The notes under the pieces are model-generated. The model was not told where the DNA came from. It ran no database searches and was given only the letters and a program-made list of their open reading frames with translations. Shown here one piece after another: positions 32,312 through 41,769 of a stretch of 64,000 bases of DNA. Position 1 is the stretch's first letter. Every line of letters begins with the position of its first letter. The position numbers and the translations under genes were made by a program. Source of the stretch: CAWUEZ02 sp963921355 (GTDB taxonomy: Bacteria > Pseudomonadota > Alphaproteobacteria > Thalassobaculales > Thalassobaculaceae); assembly GCA_963921355.3 (NCBI GenBank), contig OZ001190.1, positions 496,001-560,000 on the forward strand, written 5' to 3'.

Positions 32312-33490
32312 TCAGTCGCGCTCGACGCACATGGCCACACCCATGCCGCCGCCGATGCACAGGGTCGCCAGCGCCTTCTTGGCGTCGCGCTTCTGCATTT
32401 CGTGCAACAGGGTCACCAGGACCCGGGCGCCCGAGGCACCGACCGGATGACCGATCGCGATCGCGCCACCGTTCACGTTGACCTTGTCGGTGTCCCAGCC
32501 GAGACCCTTGTTGACCGCGCAGGCCTGGGCCGCGAAGGCCTCGTTGGCCTCGATCAGGTCCAGGTCGTCCTTGCTCCAGCCGGCTTTCTCGAGCGCCTTC
32601 TGACTGGCCGGGATCGGGCCGGTCCCCATGATGGCGGGATCGACGCCGGCCGTGGCCCAGGACACGATGCGGGCCAGCGGGGCCACCCCGCGCGCCGCGG
32701 CGTCGTCGGCGCTCATCAGCACAACAGCTGCCGCCCCGTCATTGATGCCGGACGCGTTGCCGGCGGTGACTGTGCCGCCGTCGCGCTGGAAGGCCGGGCG
32801 CAGCTTGGCCAGGGTCTCGTTGGTGGTGTCCGGCTTCGGATACTCGTCGACATCGACCACGGTCTCGCCCCTGCGGGTCTTGATCGTGACCGGGACGACC
32901 TCGTCCTTGAACCGGCCGGAGGCCAGCGCCGCGGCGGCCTTCTGCTGGCTGGCCAGCGCGAAGGCGTCCTGCTCCTCGCGGGTGATCTGGAACTTCTCGG
33001 CCACGTTCTCGGCGGTCGTGCCCATGTGATAGCCGTTGAAGGCGTCCCACAGGCCGTCCTTGATCATGGTGTCGACCATCTGGAAATCGCCCATGCGCTG
33101 GCCGGCGCGCAGATACTGGGCGTGCGGGGCCTGGCTCATGCTCTCCTGGCCGCCGCAGACCATGACCTTGGCATCGCCGAGTTTGATCGCCTGATAGCCG
33201 AGCGCCACCGCCCGCAGCCCGGAGCCGCAGAGCTGGTTGATGCCGTAGGCGGTCCGCTCGACCGGGATGCCGGCGTTCACCGCTGCCTGACGTGCCGGAT
33301 TCTGGCCCTGGGCCGCGGTGAGGATCTGGCCCAGAACAACCTCGTCCACCTCGCCCGGATCGGTCTTGGCCCGGGAAATCGCCTCCCGAACGGCAATCTC
33401 GCCGAGATAGCTGGCGGAAACGGTGCTCAGGGCGCCGTTGAAGGCGCCGACCGGCGTCCGGGCGGCTCCGGCGATCACGACCTCGGTCAT
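32312..33490 (-). CDS. phaA: Acetyl-CoA acetyltransferase (beta-ketothiolase)
   Basis: 392 aa biosynthetic thiolase. Start MTEVVIAGAARTPVGAFNGAL. Acyl-enzyme cysteine in INQLCGSGLRAVALG, GGQESMSQAPH, NVNGGAIAIGHPVGASGARVL with the catalytic His, and the second cysteine in TLCIGGGMGVAMCVER. Condenses two acetyl-CoA to acetoacetyl-CoA, the first step to polyhydroxybutyrate. Upstream of phaB in the same direction. The 175-base gap before the FMN oxidase shows no gene. Confidence 0.95.
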   Translation of the reverse strand: MTEVVIAGAARTPVGAFNGALSTVSASYLGEIAVREAISRAKTDPGEVDEVVLGQILTAAQGQNPARQAAVNAGIPVERTAYGINQLCGSGLRAVALGYQAIKLGDAKVMVCGGQESMSQAPHAQYLRAGQRMGDFQMVDTMIKDGLWDAFNGYHMGTTAENVAEKFQITREEQDAFALASQQKAAAALASGRFKDEVVPVTIKTRRGETVVDVDEYPKPDTTNETLAKLRPAFQRDGGTVTAGNASGINDGAAAVVLMSADDAAARGVAPLARIVSWATAGVDPAIMGTGPIPASQKALEKAGWSKDDLDLIEANEAFAAQACAVNKGLGWDTDKVNVNGGAIAIGHPVGASGARVLVTLLHEMQKRDAKKALATLCIGGGMGVAMCVERD

Positions 33491-33665
33491 TTCGGTCTCT
33501 CCTCGTCGATGAGTTCGTCAGCAGTGCGGAAACCACGGGCAGCAGGTCGCCCGCGGTGCGGAATCTCTTGGGACTTGAGCCGGTCCCCACGCGCCAACAT
33601 AGGGGTGCGGCGATTTTGCCACAACAGCCCGTTGGCAACCCTGATATGGATCAACTCCGGCGCGT

Positions 33666-34778
33666 TCAATAGGTATGTTCGTCGGCGGCCAGCAACGGGT
33701 ACTGGCTCCAGACATGCGGGGCATCGACCGGCTCCGCACGGGTCACATAGCTCGCGTCCAGATCGTCGAAGCCGTGGGCGCCGAGCAGGCCGAGATCGAT
33801 CCGCACTTCCTCCTGGAGCAGTTCCAGGACCCGCACCACACCCGCAGCACCGCCGGCCGCCAGTCCGCAGCACAGCAGGCGGCCGATCCCGACCACGTCA
33901 GCGCCAAGGGCGCGGGCCTTGACGATGTCGGAACCCCGTGTCACGCCGCCGTCGACAGCGATTTCGGCCCGGCCGGCGACCGCGTCGACGACTTCGGGCA
34001 GCACATCGAGGGCGCCGAGCCCGTGGTCGAGCTGGCGCCCCCCGTGGTTGGAGACATAGATCATGTCCGCGCCATGCTCGACGGCCAGCCGGGCATCCTC
34101 GGCGGTGGCGATGCCCTTGAGGATCAGCTTGATGTCGTGGGTTTCCTTGAACCGGGCGACATCCGTCCAGTTCAGCGCCTTCTGCCAGTCCATGCCGGGA
34201 ACCTGCCGCCAGGGTTTGACGAACCGGTTGGCCATATCGCGTTCCCGCCGGCTGTACCAAGCGCTGTCGACCGTCAGCGCGAAGGCGTCGTAGCCGTGGT
34301 CGACGGCCCGGGCCACGACGTCGTCGAGCCACGCATCGTCGCCCCGTTTGTAGAGGCAGAACACCTTCACGCCGCCCTCGATCCGGGCGACATCCTCCAG
34401 CGGAACGGTGCCCACCGAGGACAGGAACAGCGGCACCTGAGCATGGGTCGCCGCGCGCATCGCCTCGACCGGGCCGGAAGGGGCGAAACTCTCAAGGCTG
34501 CCGATCGGGCACAGCAGAACCGGCAGGGCGATCGGCCGTCCGAGGAACCGGCCGGAGGTGTCGATCTCCCGCATGTCCCGCAGAACCCGCGGCCGGAAGG
34601 CGATCCTGTCGAACGCCATCCGGTTGCGCTTCACGGTCGTCTCGCTCTCGGTGCCGCCGCGCAGATAGTCCCAGATATTGCGATCAAGGACCGTGCGCGC
34701 GCGTTTGACGACCTCATGAAGAACATGGAAGTCCTCCCGCGTGGCAGCCAGATCCGGCTCCGCGATCCCTTGATTCAT
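33666..34778 (-). CDS. FMN-dependent alpha-hydroxy acid dehydrogenase/oxidase
   Basis: 370 aa of the glycolate oxidase/L-lactate dehydrogenase family. NIWDYLRGGTESETTVKRNR at the start, FRPRVLRDM, the FMN/active-site block LILKGIATAEDARLAVEHGADMIYVSNHGGRQLDHG (catalytic His in SNHGGRQ), and IAVDGGVTRGSDIVKARALGADVVGIGR. Its ATG overlaps the PHA synthase stop? The overlap is with the start of this gene and the end of phaC (ATGA), so the two are one unit. Substrate could be lactate, glycolate or mandelate. Confidence 0.87.
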   Translation of the reverse strand: MNQGIAEPDLAATREDFHVLHEVVKRARTVLDRNIWDYLRGGTESETTVKRNRMAFDRIAFRPRVLRDMREIDTSGRFLGRPIALPVLLCPIGSLESFAPSGPVEAMRAATHAQVPLFLSSVGTVPLEDVARIEGGVKVFCLYKRGDDAWLDDVVARAVDHGYDAFALTVDSAWYSRRERDMANRFVKPWRQVPGMDWQKALNWTDVARFKETHDIKLILKGIATAEDARLAVEHGADMIYVSNHGGRQLDHGLGALDVLPEVVDAVAGRAEIAVDGGVTRGSDIVKARALGADVVGIGRLLCCGLAAGGAAGVVRVLELLQEEVRIDLGLLGAHGFDDLDASYVTRAEPVDAPHVWSQYPLLAADEHTY

Positions 34779-35926
34779 TGCGGCGTTTCCCCCCAGGTTT
34801 CGTCCATCCAGGCGCGCAGGGTGGCCCAGGCCCGTTTCGGCGCGCCGGCGCTGACCACCATGCCGATATGGCCGAGCGCAATATCCGCCCGCGTCGCGTT
34901 GGGCAAGCGTTCGGCAAGCGCGCGGGCCGACGCCGGCGGGACGATCCGGTCACGTGCCGGCACCATCGCCAGGGCCGGCTTGGTCAGGGTCTCCGGCACG
35001 ATCGGGCGACCAGCAATACGCCAGTCTCCGGACATCGGCGTGTTTCGGCCATACCAGTCGAACAAGGCCTCGCGCGCCACCGGTGCCGCCAACGGAACGC
35101 CGTCATTCAGCCAGTCCTCCAGTGCCACGAACTCCGCCGCTTCCGGGCTCTCGCCGTCGACCGCGGCAAATCGCAGGAACTTGTTGATCACCAGCAGGGG
35201 ATCGAGGGCGAAAAACAGCGCCTGGATCCAGTCCGTCGGCAGCCAGCCGAGCGCGTCGATCGATGGGCCCAACCAGGGTTCCGCCGCCGGTAGCCCGGCC
35301 GCGACCGGCGGCGCATCGGCCCCGAAGTCGAACGGTGTGGCGAGCAGGACCAGCGGTCCGGTCTCGCGGGCCCGGCGCTGGGCGAGGGCGAGCGCCAGCA
35401 AACCGCCCATGCAGTAACCGAGCACGGCCGGACGCTCACCGGTGATCGTCAGCACCGCCTCGAGCGCCGCCTCGAGGCGACCGGCGACATAGTCGGTCAT
35501 GGTGAAGGCGCGTTCCGCCTCGCCGGGAAATCCCCATTCGACCAGGAACGGTCGGTAGCCGTGTGCCGCCAGGTGGCGCAGCAACGAGCGCTGCTCGGTG
35601 AGATCCAGAACGTAGCCGCGGTTGATCAGGGATGGCACGACGAGGACCGGTCGTCGGGCGTCCCGCGCCTGGGTCACCGTCGCGAAGTCCAACAGCCGGG
35701 TCGACCCTTCCTTCCAGCACACCGCCGGCTGGCCGACATCGCGGCAATACGGATGCGTGCGATAGCGTTCGATCCCGGCGATGAACCGATCGAGGCGGTG
35801 ACGGATCTCGGCGTCGACGGCCGCATCAAAGCTGGCGTCGAAAGACGGAGCGTCAGCTTCGTGCGCGGCTCTTGCGGCTTCCAGAGCGTCGAGCTGGGAC
35901 TTCAGGTTCGCCGCCGTCTCGCTCAA
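34775..35926 (-). CDS. phaC: Poly(3-hydroxyalkanoate) synthase catalytic subunit, short form
   Basis: Alpha/beta-hydrolase of about 383 aa if started at a TTG (GLSETAANLKS...), the point where codon use and sequence become protein-like. The same frame stays open to 36355, but that stretch is Pro/His-rich and competes with a better frame. PHA synthase features: VLVVPSLINRGYVLDL, lipase-like box GYCMGG (Cys172), Asp326 in VPARDRIV and His353 in LGHIGM. The size and Cys-Asp and Asp-His spacing suit class III/IV enzymes (short PhaC plus a partner), not the roughly 600-aa class I enzymes usual here. Pipelines may report one 526-aa gene. Confidence 0.75.
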   Translation of the reverse strand: MSETAANLKSQLDALEAARAAHEADAPSFDASFDAAVDAEIRHRLDRFIAGIERYRTHPYCRDVGQPAVCWKEGSTRLLDFATVTQARDARRPVLVVPSLINRGYVLDLTEQRSLLRHLAAHGYRPFLVEWGFPGEAERAFTMTDYVAGRLEAALEAVLTITGERPAVLGYCMGGLLALALAQRRARETGPLVLLATPFDFGADAPPVAAGLPAAEPWLGPSIDALGWLPTDWIQALFFALDPLLVINKFLRFAAVDGESPEAAEFVALEDWLNDGVPLAAPVAREALFDWYGRNTPMSGDWRIAGRPIVPETLTKPALAMVPARDRIVPPASARALAERLPNATRADIALGHIGMVVSAGAPKRAWATLRAWMDETWGETPQ

Positions 35927-36355
35927 GCCGGGCTTCCAGTCGAGCGATCCGCTCCTCCAGGCGATGGAGCTCGCGTAGGACGACAGCCAGGTCGTTGCCG
36001 CTGTCGTCAGATACAGGGGCAGCGGGCGCGGCCCCGGCCGTGGGTGGTGAGGATGCGGGGCGTGCGAGGTCGGCGGCGGCGTCATGGCGGGCATCATAGG
36101 CCGAGCGGGGCTCGCGTGCGTAGCCCGGTTGCAGGCCATCCGGCATCGCACGGTCGGGGTCGGGCGAGCGGGGGCCATTCCACGGCCGGTCCACAGGGCA
36201 CCCCAGCGCCGCATGGCGTCGGCCACCTCGGGATCGGTCGCCATGGCCTGCAGTTGGCTCTGCCAGAGATCGACGAACCGCCGCGCGAGATCCTGCGCGT
36301 CCGGAGCGGCCGGACCGCCGGCGCTGTCGTCTGGTCTGTCGTTGGGTCCGCTCAT
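35853..36355 (-). CDS. Putative PHA synthase partner protein, with apparent -1 frameshift
   Basis: Starts MSGPNDRPDDSAGG and continues with DLARRFVDLWQSQLQAMATDPEVADAMRRWGALW. After about residue 60 the protein-like sequence moves to the -1 frame, reading AMPDGLQPGYAR and later a coiled coil, DLAVVLRELHRLEERIARL, ending SRKSRARS-stop. The switch falls at a run of five C (minus strand, 36170-36174). Corrected length is about 167 aa. Overlaps the proposed phaC start by 74 bases. The layout resembles the PhaE/PhaR helper subunits of two-component synthases, by character rather than by proven homology. It is either a one-base deletion, a sequencing error or a programmed shift. Confidence 0.6.
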
Positions 36356-36546
36356 CGTGGCGCACTATCTCACGGCGGCCGCGACCGGCCAAGGGATCCC
36401 AACGCGCGTATCCCCCTTGTTTCCGCGTCGCCGCATGGCTCAAAGCGGGGCTGTTCCTGGGGTTGAGGACATTCAGCGTTGCAAAGCAAAAACGACCGGC
36501 GCACTCTGAGTCCATCAGAGACAGACCGGAAGCGAGATCCGAAGCC

Positions 36547-37230
36547 ATGGCGGAACCATCCAAGGGGGCCTCCACCCGGGCGTCCGGCAGCGGCAGAGCC
36601 GGCGGCAAAAGAGCAGCCGGGAAGGCCGATCCGGACAACAAGACCGTCACGATCAAGAAATACGCCAACCGGCGTCTCTACAACACCGCCACCAGCAGCT
36701 ACGTCACCCTCGACCATCTGTGCCAGATGGTGAAGGACGGCGTGGAGTTCGTGGTCTATGACGCCAAGACCGGCGAGGACATCACGCGCGCGGTGCTGAC
36801 CCAGATCATCGTCGAGGAGGAGGCCAAGGGGCAGAACCTGCTGCCGATCGGCTTCCTGCGCCAGTTGATCAGCTTCTATGGCGACAATTTGCAGATGGTC
36901 GTACCGGGGTATCTGGAATCGTCCATGGCGACGTTCGCCGAGAACCAGGAACGCATGCGCAGCTACATGAAGGAGGCGTTCGGCGGGATGTACCCGTTCG
37001 GATCCTTCGAGGACATGACCAAGCGCAACCTGGCGATGATGGAACAGGCCATGCGGATGTTCCAGCCGACTCCCGACAAGAACGGCGAGGACAAGCCGCA
37101 TGCCGCCGGCGACGACCGGTCCGCCGATACGGCGACCGCCGTTCGCGACCTGCAGACGCAACTCGAGACGCTGCAGCGCCAATTGGTTGAACTGAGCTCC
37201 GGCACCATTTCGAGCCGTCAGAAAGACTGA
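36547..37230 (+). CDS. phaR: Polyhydroxyalkanoate synthesis repressor
   Basis: 227 aa. N-terminal PHB/PHA accumulation regulator DNA-binding domain: TVTIKKYANRRLYNTATSSYVTLDHLCQMVKDGVEFVVYDAKTGEDITRAVLTQIIVEEE (about 31-90), followed by LLPIGFLRQLISFYGDNLQMVVPGYLE. The C-terminus is a Gln/Leu-rich helical segment. Represses phasin and synthase genes in the absence of polymer and binds PHB granules (family knowledge). Divergent from the synthase locus, sharing a 190-base control region. The start MAEPSKG was taken because the upstream open frame uses a TTG without context. Confidence 0.93.
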   Translation: MAEPSKGASTRASGSGRAGGKRAAGKADPDNKTVTIKKYANRRLYNTATSSYVTLDHLCQMVKDGVEFVVYDAKTGEDITRAVLTQIIVEEEAKGQNLLPIGFLRQLISFYGDNLQMVVPGYLESSMATFAENQERMRSYMKEAFGGMYPFGSFEDMTKRNLAMMEQAMRMFQPTPDKNGEDKPHAAGDDRSADTATAVRDLQTQLETLQRQLVELSSGTISSRQKD

Positions 37231-37391
37231 TTCGAAACTCCATAGGCTCAATCACTTAAACAGTTAATCCATTTTTGCCTGTTCACTTTCGGCAGCCCGT
37301 CTAGACTGAGATCGAGGTCACAGTTGGAGATCGGGACCCATGGTCTCGCCTCTCGGCGGCCCCCGGCCAGCCCCCGGGGATAAACCTTCCG

Positions 37392-37757
37392 GTGCTGGCC
37401 GATACACGCTCGGTGGTCGCCCGGGATCGGAGCGAAGCGGCGGCCCAGGAGCGGCCCGACGCACAGTTCCGTAGAACCCAGTCTCGGGTGGAAGCGGTCG
37501 CGGTTCCGGTTACCGCGACCAACGAGCGCAGCAATCCTTTCCTCAATCGACGGGACCTCACGGCACGGCCCTTCCTGGGCGACCGGCCGTCGAGCGGATT
37601 TCTGGCACAAGCGATCGGCCAGCAAACCGCCGATGGCGCCGCCCCGCCCGGCAACCGGGCGGCCGAAGAGGCGGCGCAAACCTATCGCAGCGTCCAGGAA
37701 ACCGTCGATCGGGCGGCCGGCGGAGCCCGGCCCGACCAGCTCGAAATCCTGGCCTGA
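37392..37757 (+). CDS. Hypothetical protein (C-terminal RPFLGDRPSSGFLAQ motif)
   Basis: Up to 121 aa with GTG start. The part from about residue 35 (RVEAVAVPVTATNERSNPF, then RPFLGDRPSSGFLAQAIGQQ and a Glu/Ala-rich helix) looks like real protein. The first 30 residues do not, and another frame starting at the ATG at 37339 (MVSPLGGPRPAPG) looks equally good upstream. The true gene may begin there with a frameshift, or the GTG may be right. No domain recognised. Convergent with the DUF2333 gene. Confidence 0.45.
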   Translation: MLADTRSVVARDRSEAAAQERPDAQFRRTQSRVEAVAVPVTATNERSNPFLNRRDLTARPFLGDRPSSGFLAQAIGQQTADGAAPPGNRAAEEAAQTYRSVQETVDRAAGGARPDQLEILA

Positions 37758-37785
37758 CGCCCCCGGGATCCCGTTCTAACCGGAT

Positions 37786-38769
37786 CTACTTCTGCAGGAT
37801 GTTGGTGATCTCGCGGAGCTGCGTCCTGGCACGCAGCAGGTAGAATCCCTGCACCGCCAGATGGCTCGGGAAGTACGCGCCGTCCGGGGCGCCGTTCATC
37901 ACGACCAGCGGATCCAGGATCGCCGCCTGCCTCAGCGAGGCCAGCATCTGTTGCCAGGCCGAAGCCAATTGGCGGTCCTGGACAACCGTCTCGAAATCCT
38001 GCCCGAGCTCGCGGAGCAACAGATAGTAGCCGTACAGACGCCCCTTGGCGGCGTAGAAGATGTCATCGACCTTGGTGTCCATGATCAGCGGCCGCGGCTT
38101 GGCCAGATGCTGGTCGATGGTCGCCGAAGCCGAGCCCAGATCGGCGGCAATCCGGTCCAGGGTCGCCAGCAGGTTGTCGGCGCGGCCCTCGAAGATCGCC
38201 TGTCCAGCGGCCAGGCGGTCGTTGTAGGCACGCAGCGACCGCACCGCGGAGCGATACTGCCCCTCCGAAGAGGCGGTCGGCAGCAGGGAAGTGGACAAAT
38301 CGAAGATCCAGACATTGCCGGGGTACTTGAGCAGGCCGGCCGCCTTGTCCAGATCCGGATCCACCTCCGATGACCCCCGGGTCCGGCCGATCTGGTCCGA
38401 CATCTCGATGGCGAAGCGCGACAGCGCGTAGATGATGCCCTGCTGATAGCTCGGCATGTTGTCCAGCAGGGTCGACGGATAGAAGAACGGGTCGTTGGCG
38501 ACCCAGAAATAGTCATCAACCTCGCGGGTTATCAGATCGGCGGACAGGGCGACGGCCCGGCTGGCGCCCGGCGGAACGTCACGCGCCTGGAAGTCGATGT
38601 CGTCATCGACCCGATGCATCACGACCATGCCGACCGCGTAGTACAGGATCACGGCCACGATCAGGCCGATCAGGGTCAGCCCGCTGATCCGGGCCACACC
38701 CCGGCGGGGCAGTAGACGTCGGCGCGACGCCGAGTAGTCGTCGTCCCAATCGATTTCCGGCCGTGCCAT
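37786..38769 (-). CDS. DUF2333 family membrane protein
   Basis: 327 aa. A basic cytoplasmic N-terminus (SASRRRLLPRRG) is followed by one transmembrane helix (ISGLTLIGLIVAVILYYAVGMVV, about 28-50) and a large periplasmic domain containing DDDIDF, REVDDYFWVANDPFFYPSTLLDNMPSYQQGIIYALSRFAIEM and QLREITNILQK at the end. This is the DUF2333 pattern. The function is unknown. It lies 69 bases downstream of the TIGR02302 gene in the same direction, its frequent neighbour in alphaproteobacteria. Confidence 0.88.
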   Translation of the reverse strand: MARPEIDWDDDYSASRRRLLPRRGVARISGLTLIGLIVAVILYYAVGMVVMHRVDDDIDFQARDVPPGASRAVALSADLITREVDDYFWVANDPFFYPSTLLDNMPSYQQGIIYALSRFAIEMSDQIGRTRGSSEVDPDLDKAAGLLKYPGNVWIFDLSTSLLPTASSEGQYRSAVRSLRAYNDRLAAGQAIFEGRADNLLATLDRIAADLGSASATIDQHLAKPRPLIMDTKVDDIFYAAKGRLYGYYLLLRELGQDFETVVQDRQLASAWQQMLASLRQAAILDPLVVMNGAPDGAYFPSHLAVQGFYLLRARTQLREITNILQK

Positions 38770-38838
38770 CCTGCTGCTCCTGCCCCGGTCTCGCCTCCTC
38801 TCACATAGGCGCTGGGGCGGCCGCTGTCACCGTTCGCG

Positions 38839-41580
38839 TCAGAAGCGCTTGAGCAAGCGATCGATGTAGTCGAGCTCCAGGGTCGGCCGTTCCTGCTCAC
38901 CCAAGCGCCGACGCAGTTCGTCGAAGATCCGCCGGGCGCGCTGCAGGTCGCTCTCCGTCGGTACCTTCACGCCCTCCTCGACTACCGCCATACCGTTGTT
39001 CCGCCGGTCGTCGCGCAACGGATCACGGCGCTCGCCGTCGCGGGCCTGGCCCTGGGCATTGGGATCGGGGGATTGGCCACCGCCGGCCTGCTGCTGCTGG
39101 CGCATCGCTTCGGACAGCGCCTGGGCGCCGTCCTGCAGACGTTCGATCGCATCACCCTGCGGGCCGACCGCCTCGCCTGGCTGGGCGTTGCCGAGCGCAT
39201 CGGCCGCATCCTTCATGGCGCGCTCCGCCTCACCGAACGGCTGCGGAATCTGTCCCATACCCTCGCCGAGTTTGCGCATGAACTCACCGAGCTGGCGGCG
39301 CAGTTCCTCCTGCATCTGCGCGAGCTGTTCCGCCGACAGGCCTTCCAGACCCTGGGTCGGCTGGCCGGGCTGGCCCTGCTGCTGGCCCATCTGCCCCGGC
39401 ATCTGCCCGCGTTGACCGGGTCGTTGACCGAACTGGTTGCCTTGGCGCGGTTGGCCGGGGCGTTGGCCGAAGGGCTGGTTCCCCTGGCGCTGCTGGTTTC
39501 CCTGGCGCTGCTGGTTGCCGTCCTGATGGAGCTTGAAGGACTCGTCCATCAGCCGCTGCTGCTGCTCCGCCAGGTCCTGAAGCTGGCGCATCATCTCCCG
39601 CGCCGCGAGCTGTTCCGGCGACATCAGCTGCGGCCGGCCGGCCCGCAGGTTCTCCATCATCTCGCGCAGTTGGGAGAGCATCTGCCGGGCGGCATCCTTG
39701 GCACCGGCCTTCATCATTTCGCGCGCCCGCTCAACCATGTCCATCAGGTCCTGGCGCTGCAGCACCCGGCTCGGATCGATCGGTTCCATCTGCTCCGCCG
39801 TCTCGCCGCCATCCTGCTGCATCATCTGTTCCATCTGCTCGGCCATCGCCTGCAGGAACTTGTCGATGGCCTCGCGGAGCTCGTTCAGAAGCTGTTCGAG
39901 CTCAGCTTCGTCGATGTCCTCCTGGGCCAGCAGGTCCATGATCCGGCGCTCAAGCTCGCGCAACTCACGGGCCGCAAGCGACAGTTCGCCGTCCTCGACA
40001 CGCAGCGCGGTATCCCAGAGCAGTTTCTGAACCGCACCGATCATCGGCTCGCCGACGTCGTTCAGAACCAGTCGCCCGGCCGCGGTGCGCAAGGCCAGGA
40101 AGGTCACGATATCGTCGTAGTAGTGATGGGGCCGCACCGCGATCGACATGAGGACCTGGGCGATATCCGCCTTCTCGTCTGGCTCGATCGTCAGGCGCTT
40201 GCGCTGCTCGATGATGGCGCGCGCCACCGGATGGGTGAACTGGCGTTCCGGCAGCATGATTCGCAGCGACTGGCTGCGCCCCTCCTGATCCGCTTCATCC
40301 CGGGCGACAAGCTCGATCTGAACCGGCTGACCGGCCCAGGGATGCGGGGTCAGGTCGTGGAAATCCTTGGCGTCGATGGCCTCCGGCGCCACGCCGGGCA
40401 GTGTCAGCGGCAGCACGATGGCCTCTTCCGCCGTCGGATTCCCAGTTGAGTCGAGGCGTCTGATCTGAGCTTCCACGGCATCCACGCCGTAGTCGTCGGC
40501 CGCCGTGTAGTGGATCATCAGGGCGGATCGTTCGGTCGAGGAGGGCGGTTCGGCGAGAGCGACAGTCGGCTTCAGGTCGGGGACGACCGTGATCGTCCAG
40601 GCGGCCAGATCCTCGCCGTCCTGACGAACCGCCAGGGCCGTACCCTCGGTGATCTCAAGCTCGATCTGGTGGGCACGCGGCGCCACGGTCTCGAACGCCA
40701 CTTCAGCCGGCATGTCCGCGCGCTCAATCGTCAGAACCGGGACCCCTTCGCCGCCGTTCACCTTTGCCAGCAGGGTCGAACCGACCGGAACCGCCAGGCG
40801 CCCGGTCGCCGCGCCGGGCAGCGCCGCCGCCTCGGCGGCGGCTTCGTTCCGCCCGGTCCCCGGCTGTTCATTGGCCCGGGCCAGAAGCAATGGAACCTGT
40901 CCGGTGTAGACTGGCGGATTGATCCACACGTCCAGAGTCGGCGGCGGTACGTCGTGCAGCGGCTTGAGCTGCGGCAACAGTGCCGCGGTCACTCGCGCGG
41001 CCGGGTCCGGGGTCGCAACCGCCAGGCCGACCACCAGCGCTAGGGCGAGTGCCGCCCGCAGCCCGAACCGGTCGAGGACGGCCATGCTCGGCTCCGGCGG
41101 CGCCACCTTCAATCCCCGCAGCCGCGCCGCCAGGCGATCCTGGTGGGCTTTCCAGACGGCCCGGGCCAGCGGATCGCTCCCACTGCCGGCCGGCGTATCG
41201 ATCAGCGTGCTGACCGGGCGATGATCGAGCCCGCTGTCACGCTCCAGGCGGCGCACAGCGTCGTCGCCGGTGGCCGGATTCCAGCGCACAAGACCGCGCC
41301 TGACCGTCCAAAGGAACAGGCCGCCGATCGCGATCAGGAGAGCAAGGTGTCCCCAGCCTCGGGTCACCTCGCCGATCCAGCTCGGCACGCCGATGAGGGC
41401 AAGCGCCAGGAACGCCGCCAGAAGGGCAAGCGCCGGCCAGACCGAAGACCACAGCCGTTCCCACTGCAGAACCGCGCGCGCGAGCACCAGTTTTCCGGTC
41501 AATCGGGACGACGGCAGGCCGGCCTTGGGCGCGGCGGCGGGCCGGGCATCCTTCGCAGACAGGGGGGTAGGCACCATCAA
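38839..41580 (-). CDS. TIGR02302/DUF4175 family large membrane protein
   Basis: 913 aa. Two N-terminal helices (ALALLAAFLALALIGV and LALLIAIGGLFLWTV), a third near residue 180, then a large periplasmic region. Residues about 500-650 are helical and Gln/Glu/Met-rich (LLQAMAEQMEQMMQQDG type). About 680-760 is a low-complexity Q/G/N/R/P stretch built of NQQRQG and GQRPGQ units. The order matches the alphaproteobacterial TIGR02302 family. Function unknown; it is typically encoded with argH, LptM and lysA. MM start, first ATG taken. Confidence 0.88.
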   Translation of the reverse strand: MMVPTPLSAKDARPAAAPKAGLPSSRLTGKLVLARAVLQWERLWSSVWPALALLAAFLALALIGVPSWIGEVTRGWGHLALLIAIGGLFLWTVRRGLVRWNPATGDDAVRRLERDSGLDHRPVSTLIDTPAGSGSDPLARAVWKAHQDRLAARLRGLKVAPPEPSMAVLDRFGLRAALALALVVGLAVATPDPAARVTAALLPQLKPLHDVPPPTLDVWINPPVYTGQVPLLLARANEQPGTGRNEAAAEAAALPGAATGRLAVPVGSTLLAKVNGGEGVPVLTIERADMPAEVAFETVAPRAHQIELEITEGTALAVRQDGEDLAAWTITVVPDLKPTVALAEPPSSTERSALMIHYTAADDYGVDAVEAQIRRLDSTGNPTAEEAIVLPLTLPGVAPEAIDAKDFHDLTPHPWAGQPVQIELVARDEADQEGRSQSLRIMLPERQFTHPVARAIIEQRKRLTIEPDEKADIAQVLMSIAVRPHHYYDDIVTFLALRTAAGRLVLNDVGEPMIGAVQKLLWDTALRVEDGELSLAARELRELERRIMDLLAQEDIDEAELEQLLNELREAIDKFLQAMAEQMEQMMQQDGGETAEQMEPIDPSRVLQRQDLMDMVERAREMMKAGAKDAARQMLSQLREMMENLRAGRPQLMSPEQLAAREMMRQLQDLAEQQQRLMDESFKLHQDGNQQRQGNQQRQGNQPFGQRPGQPRQGNQFGQRPGQRGQMPGQMGQQQGQPGQPTQGLEGLSAEQLAQMQEELRRQLGEFMRKLGEGMGQIPQPFGEAERAMKDAADALGNAQPGEAVGPQGDAIERLQDGAQALSEAMRQQQQAGGGQSPDPNAQGQARDGERRDPLRDDRRNNGMAVVEEGVKVPTESDLQRARRIFDELRRRLGEQERPTLELDYIDRLLKRF

Positions 41581-41769
41581 CCTCCGCCGATGCGGGTCCG
41601 ATCGCCTTACCGCCTACCGTGGCCCCCCTTCGGCAGTGCCCCGCGATCCGGGGCCGGCTGTCGACCGGTCTGCAAAGAGTGTCGGGTCACGGTTGGACCC
41701 GGTCAACCCCTCGCCGGTCACATCCTCGGCGGATTCACACTCGCGAGAAACCCTCCTGCCGGCGTGGTT

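Noticed and set aside
34775..36355. A single 526-aa PHA synthase reading frame
   Set aside because: Residues about 62-143 are Pro/His-rich with no synthase features, while the -1 frame gives a coherent coiled-coil protein over the same bases. Kept as the alternative in the phaC entry.
38839..39600. Q/G/R-rich repeats in the TIGR02302 gene as a separate tandem-repeat locus
   Set aside because: Low complexity is an in-frame part of the protein and common to the family.
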